The notes: generated from the letters alone by a model not told the origin. A DNA stretch of 64,000 nt from Sphingopyxis sp. PAMC25046 (GCF_004795895.1 NZ_CP039250.1:1364001-1428000); one strand, 5' to 3'; counted from the first letter of the stretch, positions 53,660 to 64,000 are shown. A program made the numbers and translations.

Positions 53660-54466
53660 ATGACCGACGCCGCGCCAGCCAATTGCCGCCTGATGGTGGC
53701 GACGCCGATCTATGACGGCGCGCAGGGCCCCTATGTCCGCGCGGCGCTGGGTCTCGCGTTGGCGGCGCAGGCGGGGGCCGTGCCGGTGCGGTTCGAGTTC
53801 ATCCTCCACGAAGCCCAGATCCACCGCGCACGCAGCCTGCTCGCCGACCTGTTCGTGCGGAGCGATTGCAGCCATCTGCTCTTCGTCGACGCGGACATCG
53901 ACTTCGCCGCCGCCGATATTTTTTCGATGATCGAGGCGATGGCGTCGCGGCCTGACTGCGCGATCCTGGGAGCCGCGGTGCCGCGCCGTACGGTCAATTG
54001 GCCGCAGGTTGCGCGCGCCGTGGAGCGCGGGCTGGCAAAGGACAATGCCGCCGACCTTGCGCAATATGCGGGCGATTTCGCGCTGAGCTTCCTGCACGCC
54101 GATCAACGCTTCGCGTTGACCGACCTCGTCGAGCTGTCGCAGCTCGGCACCGGGCTGATGCTGATCCGCCGCGACGTCGTCGAAACGCTCTGCGCGCGGC
54201 ACCCCGAACTCGCTTTCCGCACCGATGCACGCGACCGGCAGGGAACGGGGGTGGGCGAAAGCGTCCACGCACTCTTCCTGCCCGAGATCGACCGCGGCAG
54301 CGGCCTGATGCTGTCCGAAGACTATGCCTTCTGCCGCCGCGCGCGCGACGCGGGTTTTCGCATCTGGCTCGCGCCCTGGGTTCGCACGACGCACAGCGGC
54401 CCCGCCACCTTTCGCGGATCGCTGGCCGATCTCGCACCGCTTTTTGCTTCTTCTTCCGTATCCTGA
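53660..54466 (+). CDS. Glycosyltransferase-like protein inside the gcv operon
   Basis: A 268-residue protein with GT-A features. CRLMVATPIYDGAQGPYV opens a nucleotide-sugar-like fold. LLFVDADIDFAAADIFSMIE near residues 74-93 holds a DxD metal motif. SEDYAFCRRARDAGFRIWLAP is the late E/D-rich acceptor block common in GT2-like enzymes. No transmembrane helix is present. It lies between gcvH and gcvPA on the same strand, 12 nt before gcvPA, so it should be co-transcribed with glycine cleavage genes although no link to glycine metabolism is known. Its acceptor is unknown. Confidence 0.7.
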   Translation: MTDAAPANCRLMVATPIYDGAQGPYVRAALGLALAAQAGAVPVRFEFILHEAQIHRARSLLADLFVRSDCSHLLFVDADIDFAAADIFSMIEAMASRPDCAILGAAVPRRTVNWPQVARAVERGLAKDNAADLAQYAGDFALSFLHADQRFALTDLVELSQLGTGLMLIRRDVVETLCARHPELAFRTDARDRQGTGVGESVHALFLPEIDRGSGLMLSEDYAFCRRARDAGFRIWLAPWVRTTHSGPATFRGSLADLAPLFASSSVS

Positions 54467-54478
54467 CCGGAGTATTGC

Positions 54479-55837
54479 ATGCGTTACCTCCCTCTGACTC
54501 CCGATGACCGCACGGCGATGCTCGCGGCGGTCGGCGCGTCGTCGATCGACGACCTGTTCGCCGATGTCCCCGCCGCGGCGCGGCTCGATGGTCCGATCAA
54601 GGGCCTGCCGGTGCACGCCAGCGAACTCGCGGTCGAACGCCATATGGCGGCACTCGCGCGGCAGAATCGCGCCGCGGGCGAAGGGCCTTTCTTTCTCGGC
54701 GCAGGCGCCTATCGCCACCATGTTCCGGCCAGCGTCGATCATCTGATCCAGCGGGGCGAGTTCCTTACCGCCTACACGCCCTATCAGCCTGAAATCGCGC
54801 AAGGCACGCTGCAGATGCTGTTCGAATTCCAGAGCCAGGTCGCGCGGCTGTTCGGCACCGATGTGGCCAATGCGTCGATGTACGACGGCTCGACGGCTTG
54901 CTGGGAAGCGATCGTCATGGCGCGCCGCATCACCAAGCGCGCCAAGGCACTGCTCTCGACCGGGCTCCACCCGCATTACCGCAGCGTCGCACGCACGATG
55001 GCCAAATATACCGGGGATGTGCTCGTCGACGGCGACCCGAGCTTCGAAGCCGGCACCGACTGGGCTGGGCTCGCGGACAGCCTCGACAAGGACACCAGCT
55101 GCGTCGTCGTCCAATATCCCGACATCCTCGGCCGCATCGACGACATGACGAAGCTCGCTGAAGCCTGCCAGGCGGCGGGGGCGCTGCTGATCACGGTCGT
55201 CACCGAACCGGTCGCGCTCGGCCTCATCAAGTCGCCCGGCGAAATGGGCGCCGACATCGTCGTTGGCGAAGGGCAGGCGATCGGCGTCGGCCTCCAGTTC
55301 GGCGGGCCTTATGTCGGCCTTTTTGCCTGCAAGTCGAAATATGTCCGCCAGATGCCCGGCCGCCTGTGCGGTGAAACGGTTGACGCCAAGGGCAAGCGCG
55401 GTTTCGTGCTCACCCTGTCGACCCGCGAACAGCATATCCGCCGTGAGAAAGCGACGAGCAATATCTGCACCAATGCAGGACTTTGTGCGTTGGCCTTCAG
55501 CATTCACATGACCCTGCTCGGTGAAGCCGGCCTCCGCCAGCTCGCCGCTATCAACCACGGCCGCGCGCAGGCGGCGGCGGCCGAGCTGGCGAAGGTGCCT
55601 GGCGTGTCGGTGATGAACGACAGCTTCTTCAACGAATTCACGTTGCGGCTGCCCGCCGACGCGCGCGCGACGGTTCACAAGCTCGCCGAAAAGGGCGTGC
55701 TGGGCGGCGTGTCGCTCGGCCGTCTCTATCCCGAAAATGACGGCCTCGCGAACGGGCTGGTCGTCGCGGTGACCGAAACCGTGACCGAGGATGATATCGC
55801 CGCCTTTGCCGCGGCGCTGAAGGAGGTGCTGGCATGA
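54479..55837 (+). CDS. gcvPA: Glycine dehydrogenase (decarboxylating) subunit 1
   Basis: A 452-residue subunit of the two-part P protein. It opens [19 protein letters not shown], with [19 protein letters not shown] and [20 protein letters not shown], then [35 protein letters not shown] near residue 320-340 is a late signature block. With subunit 2 it decarboxylates glycine and passes the aminomethyl group to GcvH. The split form is usual in many alphaproteobacteria. It overlaps gcvPB by 4 nt. Confidence 0.96.
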   Translation: MRYLPLTPDDRTAMLAAVGASSIDDLFADVPAAARLDGPIKGLPVHASELAVERHMAALARQNRAAGEGPFFLGAGAYRHHVPASVDHLIQRGEFLTAYTPYQPEIAQGTLQMLFEFQSQVARLFGTDVANASMYDGSTACWEAIVMARRITKRAKALLSTGLHPHYRSVARTMAKYTGDVLVDGDPSFEAGTDWAGLADSLDKDTSCVVVQYPDILGRIDDMTKLAEACQAAGALLITVVTEPVALGLIKSPGEMGADIVVGEGQAIGVGLQFGGPYVGLFACKSKYVRQMPGRLCGETVDAKGKRGFVLTLSTREQHIRREKATSNICTNAGLCALAFSIHMTLLGEAGLRQLAAINHGRAQAAAAELAKVPGVSVMNDSFFNEFTLRLPADARATVHKLAEKGVLGGVSLGRLYPENDGLANGLVVAVTETVTEDDIAAFAAALKEVLA

Positions 55838-57381
55838 CCGCGCTCAACCGCGCCGGCTGGCGCCCCGAAATGAACGCCGCGGGCGGCGCCGACGACAATG
55901 TGACCTTCACCGGAAACCGTGCTTTGATGCTCGAGGAGCCGCTGATTTTCGAAATCGGGTCGACCGAAACCACCGGCGTCGATTTCGACGAGTCGTCGCC
56001 CGCCGCCGACCTTGGTTCGCTGATGCGCAGCGAGCCCATCGGCCTGCCGGGGCTTAGCGAGTCCGAAACGGTGCGCCACTACACGCGCCTGTCGCGGCAG
56101 AATTACGCGATCGATCTCGGCCTGTTCCCGCTTGGCAGCTGCACGATGAAGCATAACCCGCGCCTCAATGAAAAGGTCGCGCGCATGCCGGGCTTTGCGG
56201 ACGTTCATCCGCTGCAGCCTCAGGAAACCGTTCAGGGAGCGCTGGCCGTGATCAACGAACTCGCGGTCTGGCTGATCAAACTGACCGGCATGTACGGCGT
56301 CGCCATGTCGCCCAAGGCGGGTGCGCATGGCGAACTGTGCGGCATCCTTTGTATCAAAGCGGCGCTTGAGGCACGCGGCGAGGACCGGCGCGTGCTGCTT
56401 GTCCCCGAAAGTGCGCACGGTACCAACCCCGCGACCGCGGCTTTCGCGGGCTTCACGGTCGAGGATATTCCGGCGACCCCGGAAGGCCGCGTCGACCTCG
56501 AAGCGCTCAAGGCGCGTCTCGGCCCCGACGTCGCGGGGGTGATGATCACCAACCCCAACACCTGCGGCCTGTTCGAACGCGACATGAAGGCGATTTCGGA
56601 CGCGGTGCATGCAGCGGGCGGCTATGTCTATTGCGACGGCGCGAACTTCAACGCGATCGTCGGGCGCGTGCGTCCGGGCGACCTCGGCATCGATGCGATG
56701 CACATCAACCTCCACAAGACCTTCTCGACTCCTCACGGCGGCGGCGGCCCGGGCTCGGGGCCGGTCGTGCTGTCGGAAGCGCTGGCGCCTTACGGTCCAC
56801 TGCCCTTCGTCGCGCGCTACGCCGACGGCGGCTTCAAACTGATCGAAGAAGAAAATGCCGGCGAGGAGCATCCCGCGACCTTCGGCCGCATGACCGCTTT
56901 CCATGGTCAGATGGGCATGTTCACGCGCGCATTGACTTATATCCTCAGCCACGGGGCCGACGGGCTGAAACAGGTCGCCGAGGATGCGGTGCTCAACGCC
57001 AACTACGTCCTGCGCAGCCTGGAGGATGTGCTCGACGCGCCGTTTGCGGCGTCGGGTCCGTGCATGCACGAGGCGCTGTTCAGCGACAAGGGCCTCGCCG
57101 AAGGCTTCTCGACGCTCGACATCGCCAAGGGACTGATCGACGAGGGCTATCACCCGATGACGGTCTATTTCCCGCTGGTGGTTCACGGAGCGATGCTCGT
57201 CGAGCCGACCGAGACCGAATCGAAGGCGGTGCTCGACCAGTTTATCGGCGCGCTGCGTAGCATCGCGCTGCGCGGGAAGAACGGTGACCCCGCGCTCAAA
57301 TCGGCGCCGCACTTCGCGCCGCGCGCGCGGCTCGACGAGACGCTGGCGGCGCGAAAGCCCGTGCTGGCGTGGGAGGGATGA
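55834..57381 (+). CDS. gcvPB: Glycine dehydrogenase (decarboxylating) subunit 2
   Basis: A 515-residue subunit with the PLP site. [17 protein letters not shown] and [16 protein letters not shown] are early blocks. [18 protein letters not shown] and [14 protein letters not shown] follow. [25 protein letters not shown] sequence holds the PLP lysine at residue 295. It completes the P protein with GcvPA. It is the last clear gene of the operon under the glycine riboswitch. Confidence 0.96.
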   Translation: MTALNRAGWRPEMNAAGGADDNVTFTGNRALMLEEPLIFEIGSTETTGVDFDESSPAADLGSLMRSEPIGLPGLSESETVRHYTRLSRQNYAIDLGLFPLGSCTMKHNPRLNEKVARMPGFADVHPLQPQETVQGALAVINELAVWLIKLTGMYGVAMSPKAGAHGELCGILCIKAALEARGEDRRVLLVPESAHGTNPATAAFAGFTVEDIPATPEGRVDLEALKARLGPDVAGVMITNPNTCGLFERDMKAISDAVHAAGGYVYCDGANFNAIVGRVRPGDLGIDAMHINLHKTFSTPHGGGGPGSGPVVLSEALAPYGPLPFVARYADGGFKLIEEENAGEEHPATFGRMTAFHGQMGMFTRALTYILSHGADGLKQVAEDAVLNANYVLRSLEDVLDAPFAASGPCMHEALFSDKGLAEGFSTLDIAKGLIDEGYHPMTVYFPLVVHGAMLVEPTETESKAVLDQFIGALRSIALRGKNGDPALKSAPHFAPRARLDETLAARKPVLAWEG

Positions 57382-57411
57382 TCGACATATCGGTAATTGG
57401 GGGAGAGTGCG

Positions 57412-57858
57412 ATGAGCTGGGATAGCCTGTTTCTGCTGGCAAATTACTGGGCGTTCGCAGCGTGGATCACACTCGCCTTCCTGCCGCGCGGGCCGAAGAC
57501 GCTGGCGCTCATCCTCTATCTCGGCGTCGCGCTGCTCTGTCTGACCTACACCATCCTAATCGTCGGCTTCCTCACCGGCGGCATCGATGCGGGTGGGCCG
57601 GGCAGCGCCGATTTCACGACGCTGGCCGGGGTGATGAAGCTGTTTGACAGTCCCGGCGGGGCGACGCTGGGTTGGATCCACTATCTTGCCTTCGACCTGT
57701 TCACCGGCATGTGGATCGCGCGCGATGCCGACCAGAAGGGCTTCAGCCGCGCCGTGCAACTCCCCTTCCTGTTCCTGACGTTGATGGCCGGCCCGGTCGG
57801 CCTCTTCGCCTGGCTGATCGTACGCGAGCGTCGCGCCCGGGCGCAGACGAAAAAGTGA
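57412..57858 (+). CDS. ABA4-like family membrane protein (DUF4281)
   Basis: A 148-residue protein with four hydrophobic segments. It has the ABA4-like pattern: LFLLANYWAFAAWITLAFLP near the start, GWIHYLAFDLFTGMWIARDA near the middle, then RAVQLPFLFLTLMAGPVGLF. Plant ABA4 acts in neoxanthin formation. Bacterial members are uncharacterised, though a role near carotenoid or lipid metabolism has been suggested. The start at 57412 has GGGAGAG upstream. Its stop overlaps the next gene (GTGA). Confidence 0.8.
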   Translation: MSWDSLFLLANYWAFAAWITLAFLPRGPKTLALILYLGVALLCLTYTILIVGFLTGGIDAGGPGSADFTTLAGVMKLFDSPGGATLGWIHYLAFDLFTGMWIARDADQKGFSRAVQLPFLFLTLMAGPVGLFAWLIVRERRARAQTKK

Positions 57859-58490
57859 CGCCGCAACCCTGGATGCCGGGCGACGGCGGCGAGGCCGACA
57901 AGCGCCACGCCCCCGCGACGCTCCGCAACCGCGACGCCATCGCCGCGGTACTCGCCGACTGGCTGCCGCCGGCGGGAACGGTGCTCGAGGTCGCGAGCGG
58001 ATCGGGCGAGCATGTGATCCATTTCGCCGCGGCTTTCCCGCACCTGGATTGGCAGCCGAGCGATCCCGACCCCGCCGGTCTGGCGTCGATCGCGGCATGG
58101 CGCGCCGAGACCGGGCTCGACAATGTCGCGCCGCCGGTCGCGCTCGACGCTTCCGCGTCCGATTGGCCGGTCGAGCGGGCCGACGCGATCCTTTGCATCA
58201 ACATGGTCCACATCAGCCCGTGGGAAGCGACCCTCGGCCTGTTCGCCGGAGCCGCGCGATTGCTCGTGCCCGGCGCGCCGCTGATCCTCTATGGTCCGTA
58301 TATCGAACCCGATATGCCGACTGCGGCGAGCAACCTCGACTTCGACGCCAATTTGCGCGCGCGTGATCCGGCATGGGGGCTGCGCGACACCGATGTGGTC
58401 AAGTCCTCCGCTCGCCGCGCCGGGCTCGCTTTCGCCGAGCGCCGGGCGATGCCCGCGAACAATTTGATGCTGCTCTTCCGTCGCACCTGA
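57855..58490 (+). CDS. DUF938 SAM-dependent methyltransferase-like protein
   Basis: A 211-residue class I methyltransferase-like protein starting at the GTG that overlaps the ABA4-like gene. DKRHAPATLRNRDAI is a DUF938 hallmark, VLEVASGSGEHVIHFA is the SAM loop, WQPSDPDPAGLASIAAW contains the acidic residue after strand 2, and CINMVHISPWEAT follows. The substrate is unknown. A frame that starts at 57672 and one that runs on to 60151 are rejected. Confidence 0.8.
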   Translation: MTPQPWMPGDGGEADKRHAPATLRNRDAIAAVLADWLPPAGTVLEVASGSGEHVIHFAAAFPHLDWQPSDPDPAGLASIAAWRAETGLDNVAPPVALDASASDWPVERADAILCINMVHISPWEATLGLFAGAARLLVPGAPLILYGPYIEPDMPTAASNLDFDANLRARDPAWGLRDTDVVKSSARRAGLAFAERRAMPANNLMLLFRRT

Positions 58491-58591
58491 CGGACCTGAC
58501 AGGGTCGGCCGATCGGCGCTTTACCTCGCCGGTAGAACCGTTAGCTTTCTCATCAATTGCGCGCAAACGACGCGATTCGAGGAGAGAGGCG

Positions 58592-60151
<1,560 letters not shown>

Positions 60152-60229
60152 GCGCCAAAACCGCTCGTCGCGGTGCCGGTTGACGTTCGGTAAGGGCAGG
60201 TTCATTTCCGCGGTGCTTAGCGCGCAACG

Positions 60230-60550
60230 ATGGAATGGCTGATCGACTTTTACCGTCCGCTGAGTGCCGCGCTCGGCATGAGCACGGGCGCCTCGGACAG
60301 CCTGCTGCATGTGCATGGCGGAATGGTCGTCCTGTTTCTCGCCCGGATCCTAACCCGGCGCTCGCTCGCGTCATGGACGCCGTTTCTGTTCGTCCTGGCG
60401 GCGGCAATTGCGAAAGAAGCGGCCGATCGCGTGGCGCATGGCGCATGGCGGATGCCCGACAGCGCTTTCGATGTGCTGAATACGATATTCTGGCCCTTTG
60501 TTCTGATGGTCGGACTTCGATGGCGTCGGGCGCATCCCGACAAGCGCTAG
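60230..60550 (+). CDS. Small hypothetical membrane protein
   Basis: A 106-residue protein with three hydrophobic stretches (about residues 28-42, 46-62 and 80-96). HVHGGMVVLFLARILTRRSL near the start is followed by AKEAADRVAHGAW and a basic tail. It resembles small uncharacterised membrane proteins of sphingomonads, but I recognise no named family. A TTGACG at 60180 could be a -35 box, but the -10 is not clear. Confidence 0.6.
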   Translation: MEWLIDFYRPLSAALGMSTGASDSLLHVHGGMVVLFLARILTRRSLASWTPFLFVLAAAIAKEAADRVAHGAWRMPDSAFDVLNTIFWPFVLMVGLRWRRAHPDKR

Positions 60551-60702
60551 TTTGGGACAGGGCAATGGCCTGCGTGAAAATATGAAAGCCAACCGTCCGG
60601 CCGCCCCATAAATTGGGCTCACATACGGCCCTTCACGCGACCGACACCCCGAAGGGCCGATGCGTTTTCCTCGTTGGCTTCGCCATGCACGGGGGGCACG
60701 GA

Positions 60703-60731
60703 GGGCTTCACCGGATGGTGGAGCCCTTTTT
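60703..60731 (+). terminator. Rho-independent terminator
   Basis: A 10-bp stem (GGGCTTCACC / GGTGGAGCCC, one G-T pair) with a GGAT loop is followed by TTTTT on the plus strand. It lies 153 nt after the small membrane-protein gene and 3 nt from the end of the converging GST gene. It may end a structured RNA that begins near 60615 (see findings). Confidence 0.75.
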
Positions 60732-60733
60732 CG

Positions 60734-61357
60734 TCACGCTGCGGCCTTCTGGCGTGTGCGGGCGCGCTGAAACCCTTCGCGCGCCATGCAGCGACCGAGC
60801 CATGCCTTCGTCACCTCGCCCAGCACATCGTCGGCACCGAGGGTCGTTGCGAGGAACGCCGCATAGCCGATCACGATGTCGGCGATGGTGAAGCGTCCGG
60901 CGACCAGCCATTCGCGCCCATCGGCCAGCGCTGCCTCGATGCTCTTGGCGCGGCCACCGAAAAATGCCCTATAATCCTCGACCGCCTGCACGAGCCGCCG
61001 CTCCTCGGGTTCGACACGCGTGTAGCGGATCATGATCGCGAGCGGGAAGGTCAGCGTCGCGTCGCTGCGGTGCAGCCAGTTGCGATAATCCCAATAATCG
61101 GCTTCGCTCCGCCGGACTTCGAGCGGCGTTCCTTCGGCGATCCGTTCGCAGATCGCGGCGGACTCGGTCATCAGCCGTCCATCCTCGATCCAGCCGGGAA
61201 CCGTCATCAGCGGGTTCACGGCGCGATAATCGGGCTCGAACGCCCGCGGCGGGAATTTGAGCAGGCGGAGGTCGACGTCGATCTCCGCCTCCTCGACCGC
61301 CCACAGGCAGCGCAGCGAGCGGGCATCGGGGCAGTGGTAGAGGATCGGTCGTGTCAT
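60734..61357 (-). CDS. Glutathione S-transferase family protein
   Basis: A 207-residue GST. The thioredoxin-like amino domain opens RPILYHCPDARSLRCLWAVEE and has NPLMTVPGWIEDGRLMTESAAI, the glutathione gamma-Glu site (ES). The all-helical domain has LVAGRFTIADIVIGYAAFL with the N-capping motif. The start at 61357 overlaps the DMT transporter stop; a longer reading from 62365 is a frame that crosses the transporter and is rejected. The substrate is unknown. Confidence 0.85.
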   Translation of the reverse strand: MTRPILYHCPDARSLRCLWAVEEAEIDVDLRLLKFPPRAFEPDYRAVNPLMTVPGWIEDGRLMTESAAICERIAEGTPLEVRRSEADYWDYRNWLHRSDATLTFPLAIMIRYTRVEPEERRLVQAVEDYRAFFGGRAKSIEAALADGREWLVAGRFTIADIVIGYAAFLATTLGADDVLGEVTKAWLGRCMAREGFQRARTRQKAAA

Positions 61358-62298
61358 GCGGCAACCTCCTTCGGCCGGTCGATATGGCGGCGATGTTCGC
61401 GCCAGGCGATGAACAGGCCCGAAGCGATGATCAGCGGCGCGCCGACCCAGGTGGTGTCGGCGGGCAGGGTGCCGAAAAACCACCAGCCCGCGGCGATCGC
61501 CCAGAGCAGGCTTGAATAATCCATCGGGATCACGACCGACACTGGCGCGAGGCGCAGCGCGCCGGTCAGCGACATCTGGACGACCGCGCCGAGGAAACCG
61601 AGCCCGATCAGCAACAGCCATTCGTGGCCGCCGTGCGGCGTGATGACGAAGGGAAGGGCGATGCCGAGCGGTATCATCGAGAGCAGGCTGAACCAGAAGA
61701 CGATCGTCGCGGCATTTTCGGTGCGGCCGAGATCGCGCACCGCAATGGTGATTAGCGCGGTCATGATCGCGCCGGTGAGGGCGACCAATGTGCCGACGCC
61801 GTGTGTGCCGCCGAAACCGCCCGCGAAGCTTGAAAGCGGGTCGAGCACGACGAGCACGCCGACGAAGCCGACGATCACCGCGCTCCACCGCTGCCACCCC
61901 GTCGCCTCGCCGAGCAGAAGCGCGGCAAAGAGAACGGCAAAGATGGGCACCGACAGGCTGATCGTCGTTGCCTCGGCCATCGGCAGCAGGATCATCGCGC
62001 CGAAATTGCACGCCATGCCGGCGAGGCCCATCAGCATTCGCCGCGCATGCGCGCCGATCCGCCGGGTCTTCAACGACGCAAGACCGCTTGTCGCCATCAC
62101 CCATGTGAGCAAGAAAGGCAGCACCAATGCCTGTCGCCAGAAGAGGCTCTCGACGACATGGATGCCCGCCGCGTCGATCTTTTTGACGAGCACGAACATC
62201 AGCGAGAGGCTGACCATCGCGAGCAGCCGCAATGCGATCCCCCCCAGATAATGCTGCGGAGGCCCGTCGGACTGGGCGGGAAACGGAGCGTCGCTCAT
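61354..62298 (-). CDS. DMT/EamA family transporter
   Basis: A 314-residue protein with ten hydrophobic helices in two EamA halves. The first half has LMFVLVKKIDAAGIHVVESLFWRQ, a typical DMT opening. The second has VALTGAIMTALITIAVRDLGR and MDYSSLLWAIAAGWWFFGTLP. It probably exports a small metabolite across the inner membrane, but the substrate cannot be read from the sequence. It is transcribed with the overlapping GST gene, leftward from near the tRNA gene. Confidence 0.85.
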   Translation of the reverse strand: MSDAPFPAQSDGPPQHYLGGIALRLLAMVSLSLMFVLVKKIDAAGIHVVESLFWRQALVLPFLLTWVMATSGLASLKTRRIGAHARRMLMGLAGMACNFGAMILLPMAEATTISLSVPIFAVLFAALLLGEATGWQRWSAVIVGFVGVLVVLDPLSSFAGGFGGTHGVGTLVALTGAIMTALITIAVRDLGRTENAATIVFWFSLLSMIPLGIALPFVITPHGGHEWLLLIGLGFLGAVVQMSLTGALRLAPVSVVIPMDYSSLLWAIAAGWWFFGTLPADTTWVGAPLIIASGLFIAWREHRRHIDRPKEVAA

Positions 62299-62390
62299 AT
62301 GAAATCGCGCATATCAGCACGGCGCGTGGGCGCAACCCGTCATCCCCCTTGCCCCGCATCTCCAATCCGGCTAGTGGCGCACTCCGGCCT

Positions 62391-62466
62391 AGGGGTATAG
62401 CTCAGTTGGTAGAGCATCGGTCTCCAAAACCGAGGGTCGCGGGTTCGAGTCCTGCTGCCCCTGCCA
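62391..62466 (+). tRNA. tRNA-Trp (anticodon CCA)
   Basis: A 76-base cloverleaf. The acceptor stem AGGGGTA pairs with TGCCCCT at 62456-62462, the D-arm has GCTCAGTTGGTAGAGC, the anticodon arm TCGGT-CTCCAAA-ACCGA shows anticodon CCA, and the T-arm is GCGGGTTCGAGTCCTGC. The discriminator G and an encoded CCA end at 62466. In many alphaproteobacteria secE-nusG follow this tRNA; they do not here. Confidence 0.96.
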
Positions 62467-62502
62467 GGCCGTCGTCTTCGAGCAAGATTTCGGCATCGCC
62501 GA

Positions 62503-62735
62503 TTAACCGGATGGCGTTTGCCCTGGCGCGGCGAAATCGGCATTGAACGCATTGCATTCGACGCGCGTCACGACGCCCGGCAGCACGGTACCGACGACCC
62601 CGCCCGGCTTGGCGAAATAGGCGTTTCGATGCGATAATTGTCTGCGTCCTTCAGGTTGAAACCCCGAACCTTTATCGCGTTATAGAGACCGATCTGCTCG
62701 ACGCCGATACGGATTCCGATTACTCGGGGGAGCGC
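62503..62735 (-). pseudogene. Decayed TonB-dependent receptor fragment
   Basis: Read on the minus strand, the segment from 62735 to about 62625 codes for GIRIGVEQIGLYNAIKVRGF and NLKDADNYRIE. It resembles the plug domain of sphingomonad TonB-dependent receptors (QIGLYN-x-VRGF-x-LxDAxxYRI). Around 62618-62632 the frame shifts, and the continuation reads AYFAKPGGVVGTVLPGVVTR then a stop at 62503. No complete gene remains. It lies between tRNA-Trp and an antiporter gene. Confidence 0.6.
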
Positions 62736-63986
62736 ATGAACGAACAGGCCTTCTTTGGATTAAGTGCCTATCACTTCGCCATGATGCTCGTCGGTGTGGG
62801 CGTCATCGCAGCTTTCTGGCTTCCACGCTTTCTCTCGGGACGCGAGCCCGCGGCTTCTGCACTGCTGATCCTCTTCGGTATCGCAATCCATTGGGCGATG
62901 CCGGATGTCTGGCGTGCTCTCGATCCGCGTGAAGTGCCGAAACTTTGGGAGGTCGCGAGCGAGCTGGCGGTGATCGTCGCGCTGTTCGGTACCGGCATCC
63001 GTATCGACGATCTGGCGCATTACCGCCGCTGGCGGCCGACGGTCAGGCTGCTCGCGGCAGCGATGCCGTTGACCATAGCCGCGGTGGCGCTCATGGGATG
63101 GGCCTTCGCGGGCATGACACTCGCCGGAGCCATTCTGCTCGGCGCGGTGCTGGCGCCCACCGACCCCGTACTTGCGGGCGAAGTACAGGTCGGCCCGCCG
63201 ACCGAGGGCGACGAACAGCCGGTACGCTTCACCTTGACGACCGAGGCGGGGCTCAACGACGGATTGGCGTTCCCCTTCGTCTATCTCGGCCTGCTCCTCG
63301 GGAGCAGCGGATTCTCCGCGGCAATGCTCGGCGAATGGCTGCTTGTCGATGTCTTCTACCGGATTGCCGTGGGTGTGCTCGGGGGCGCCGCCATCGGCTG
63401 GCTCCTCGCGCGCGTCCTTTTCGTGATCCCGCGCGGCAACGTCCTCGCCGACACCGCGTCGGGGGTGCTTTCGATTGCCGGCGTCCTCTTTTGCTATGGC
63501 GCAACCGAACTCGCCGAAGGCTATGGCTTCATCGCCTGCTTCGTCGCCGGTATTGTCCTCCGCCGGGTTGAAGCCGAGCATGAATTCCATGGCCGTCTCC
63601 ACAGTTTCAACGAGGCGATCGAACTGGCGCTCACCGCGCTGTTGCTGCTTCTGGTCGGTGCGACCTTTCCGCGGCTTTTCGGCATACTCGACTGGGCGCA
63701 TGCCGGCATTGCGCTGGGACTGATATTCCTCGTCCGGCCGATCGCAGGCTGGGTCGGCCTGGCGCGCACGGGACTTGCGGCCCGCGAACGCCTTTTCGTG
63801 GCATTTTACGGGATACGGGGTGTCGGCTCGATCTATTATCTCGCCTATGCGGGGAGCCATCTCGAACTGGTCAACGAAGGACAGCTTTGGGCTACGATCC
63901 TTCTGACCATCCTGCTGTCGACGATCGTCCATGGCTTTACGGCGGGGCCGATCGTCGATCATGTCGCGAAACGCCGCGCGCGGTGA
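62736..63986 (+). CDS. Cation:proton antiporter (CPA1/NhaP-type)
   Basis: A 416-residue protein with about twelve hydrophobic helices. GAVLAPTDPVLAGEVQVG and TEAGLNDGLAFPFVYLGL contain the TDP and ND motifs of CPA1 Na+/H+ exchangers, with the essential ion-binding aspartate in the second. FYGIRGVGSIYYLAYA near the end is another conserved block. It should exchange Na+ or K+ for H+ across the inner membrane. A GGGGGA ribosome-binding site lies upstream. The gene ends 14 nt before the window edge. Confidence 0.9.
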   Translation: MNEQAFFGLSAYHFAMMLVGVGVIAAFWLPRFLSGREPAASALLILFGIAIHWAMPDVWRALDPREVPKLWEVASELAVIVALFGTGIRIDDLAHYRRWRPTVRLLAAAMPLTIAAVALMGWAFAGMTLAGAILLGAVLAPTDPVLAGEVQVGPPTEGDEQPVRFTLTTEAGLNDGLAFPFVYLGLLLGSSGFSAAMLGEWLLVDVFYRIAVGVLGGAAIGWLLARVLFVIPRGNVLADTASGVLSIAGVLFCYGATELAEGYGFIACFVAGIVLRRVEAEHEFHGRLHSFNEAIELALTALLLLLVGATFPRLFGILDWAHAGIALGLIFLVRPIAGWVGLARTGLAARERLFVAFYGIRGVGSIYYLAYAGSHLELVNEGQLWATILLTILLSTIVHGFTAGPIVDHVAKRRAR

Positions 63987-64000
63987 GGCCGCGGGCGAAG

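Noticed and set aside
52856..55678. A 940-codon open frame on the minus strand across gcvT, gcvH and gcvPA
   Set aside because: It is antisense to clear conserved genes, has no recognisable motifs and reflects high GC at third codon positions.
60734..62365. A 543-codon frame that would fuse GST to an upstream peptide
   Set aside because: The upstream part lies in another frame of the DMT transporter; the GST has its own ATG at 61357.

Overview
The window is a GC-rich, densely packed bacterial chromosome segment. Gene content, the XrtA/PEP-CTERM locus type, short shared palindromic spacers and the order of the cell-division cluster all point to an alphaproteobacterium of the order Sphingomonadales (Sphingopyxis/Sphingomonas-like). 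This assignment is inferred from gene content and was not tested by alignment.

Region 1 (1-17755) is an exosortase A (XrtA) exopolysaccharide locus. Leftward genes encode two alpha/beta hydrolases (one cut by the window edge), an acyl carrier protein and a BioF2-like acetyltransferase. Rightward genes encode an AMP-forming ligase, a PLP decarboxylase, an export lipoprotein, a chain-length determinant, a tyrosine autokinase, an outer-membrane protein, an AAA ATPase, a polysaccharide deacetylase, a FemAB-like protein, a glycosyltransferase, an exosortase-EpsI fusion and an asparagine-synthase-like amidotransferase. Together they should build, export and modify a polysaccharide and process PEP-CTERM proteins, although no PEP-CTERM substrate lies here.

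Region 2 (17756-26810) holds rpsF-rpsR-rplI, a small membrane protein, a MurC/Mpl-like ligase beside an LD-carboxypeptidase (possible murein recycling pair), fabD-fabG, a small secreted protein and a TonB-dependent receptor with a His/Glu-rich loop (possible zinc receptor). Region 3 (26811-29349) is cysK followed by two uncharacterised membrane genes.

Region 4 (29350-48183) is a complete dcw cluster: mraZ-rsmH-ftsL-ftsI-murE-murF-mraY-murD-ftsW-murG-murC-murB-ddl-ftsQ-ftsA-ftsZ, mostly with 1-4 nt overlaps. It is preceded by four 10-bp-phased repeats matching a MraZ operator. A palindromic repeat element breaks the run between murC and murB. A TPR/SPOR protein, dgt and an atypical SDR follow ftsZ.

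Region 5 (51811-57381) is the glycine cleavage operon gcvT-gcvH-(glycosyltransferase-like gene)-gcvPA-gcvPB behind a tandem glycine riboswitch. Region 6 (57397-64000) has an ABA4-like protein, a DUF938 methyltransferase, an acyl-CoA synthetase, a small membrane protein, a possible structured RNA with terminator, a GST, a DMT transporter, tRNA-Trp(CCA), a decayed TonB-receptor fragment and an NhaP-type antiporter. No CRISPR array, rRNA, intact insertion sequence or prophage was seen.
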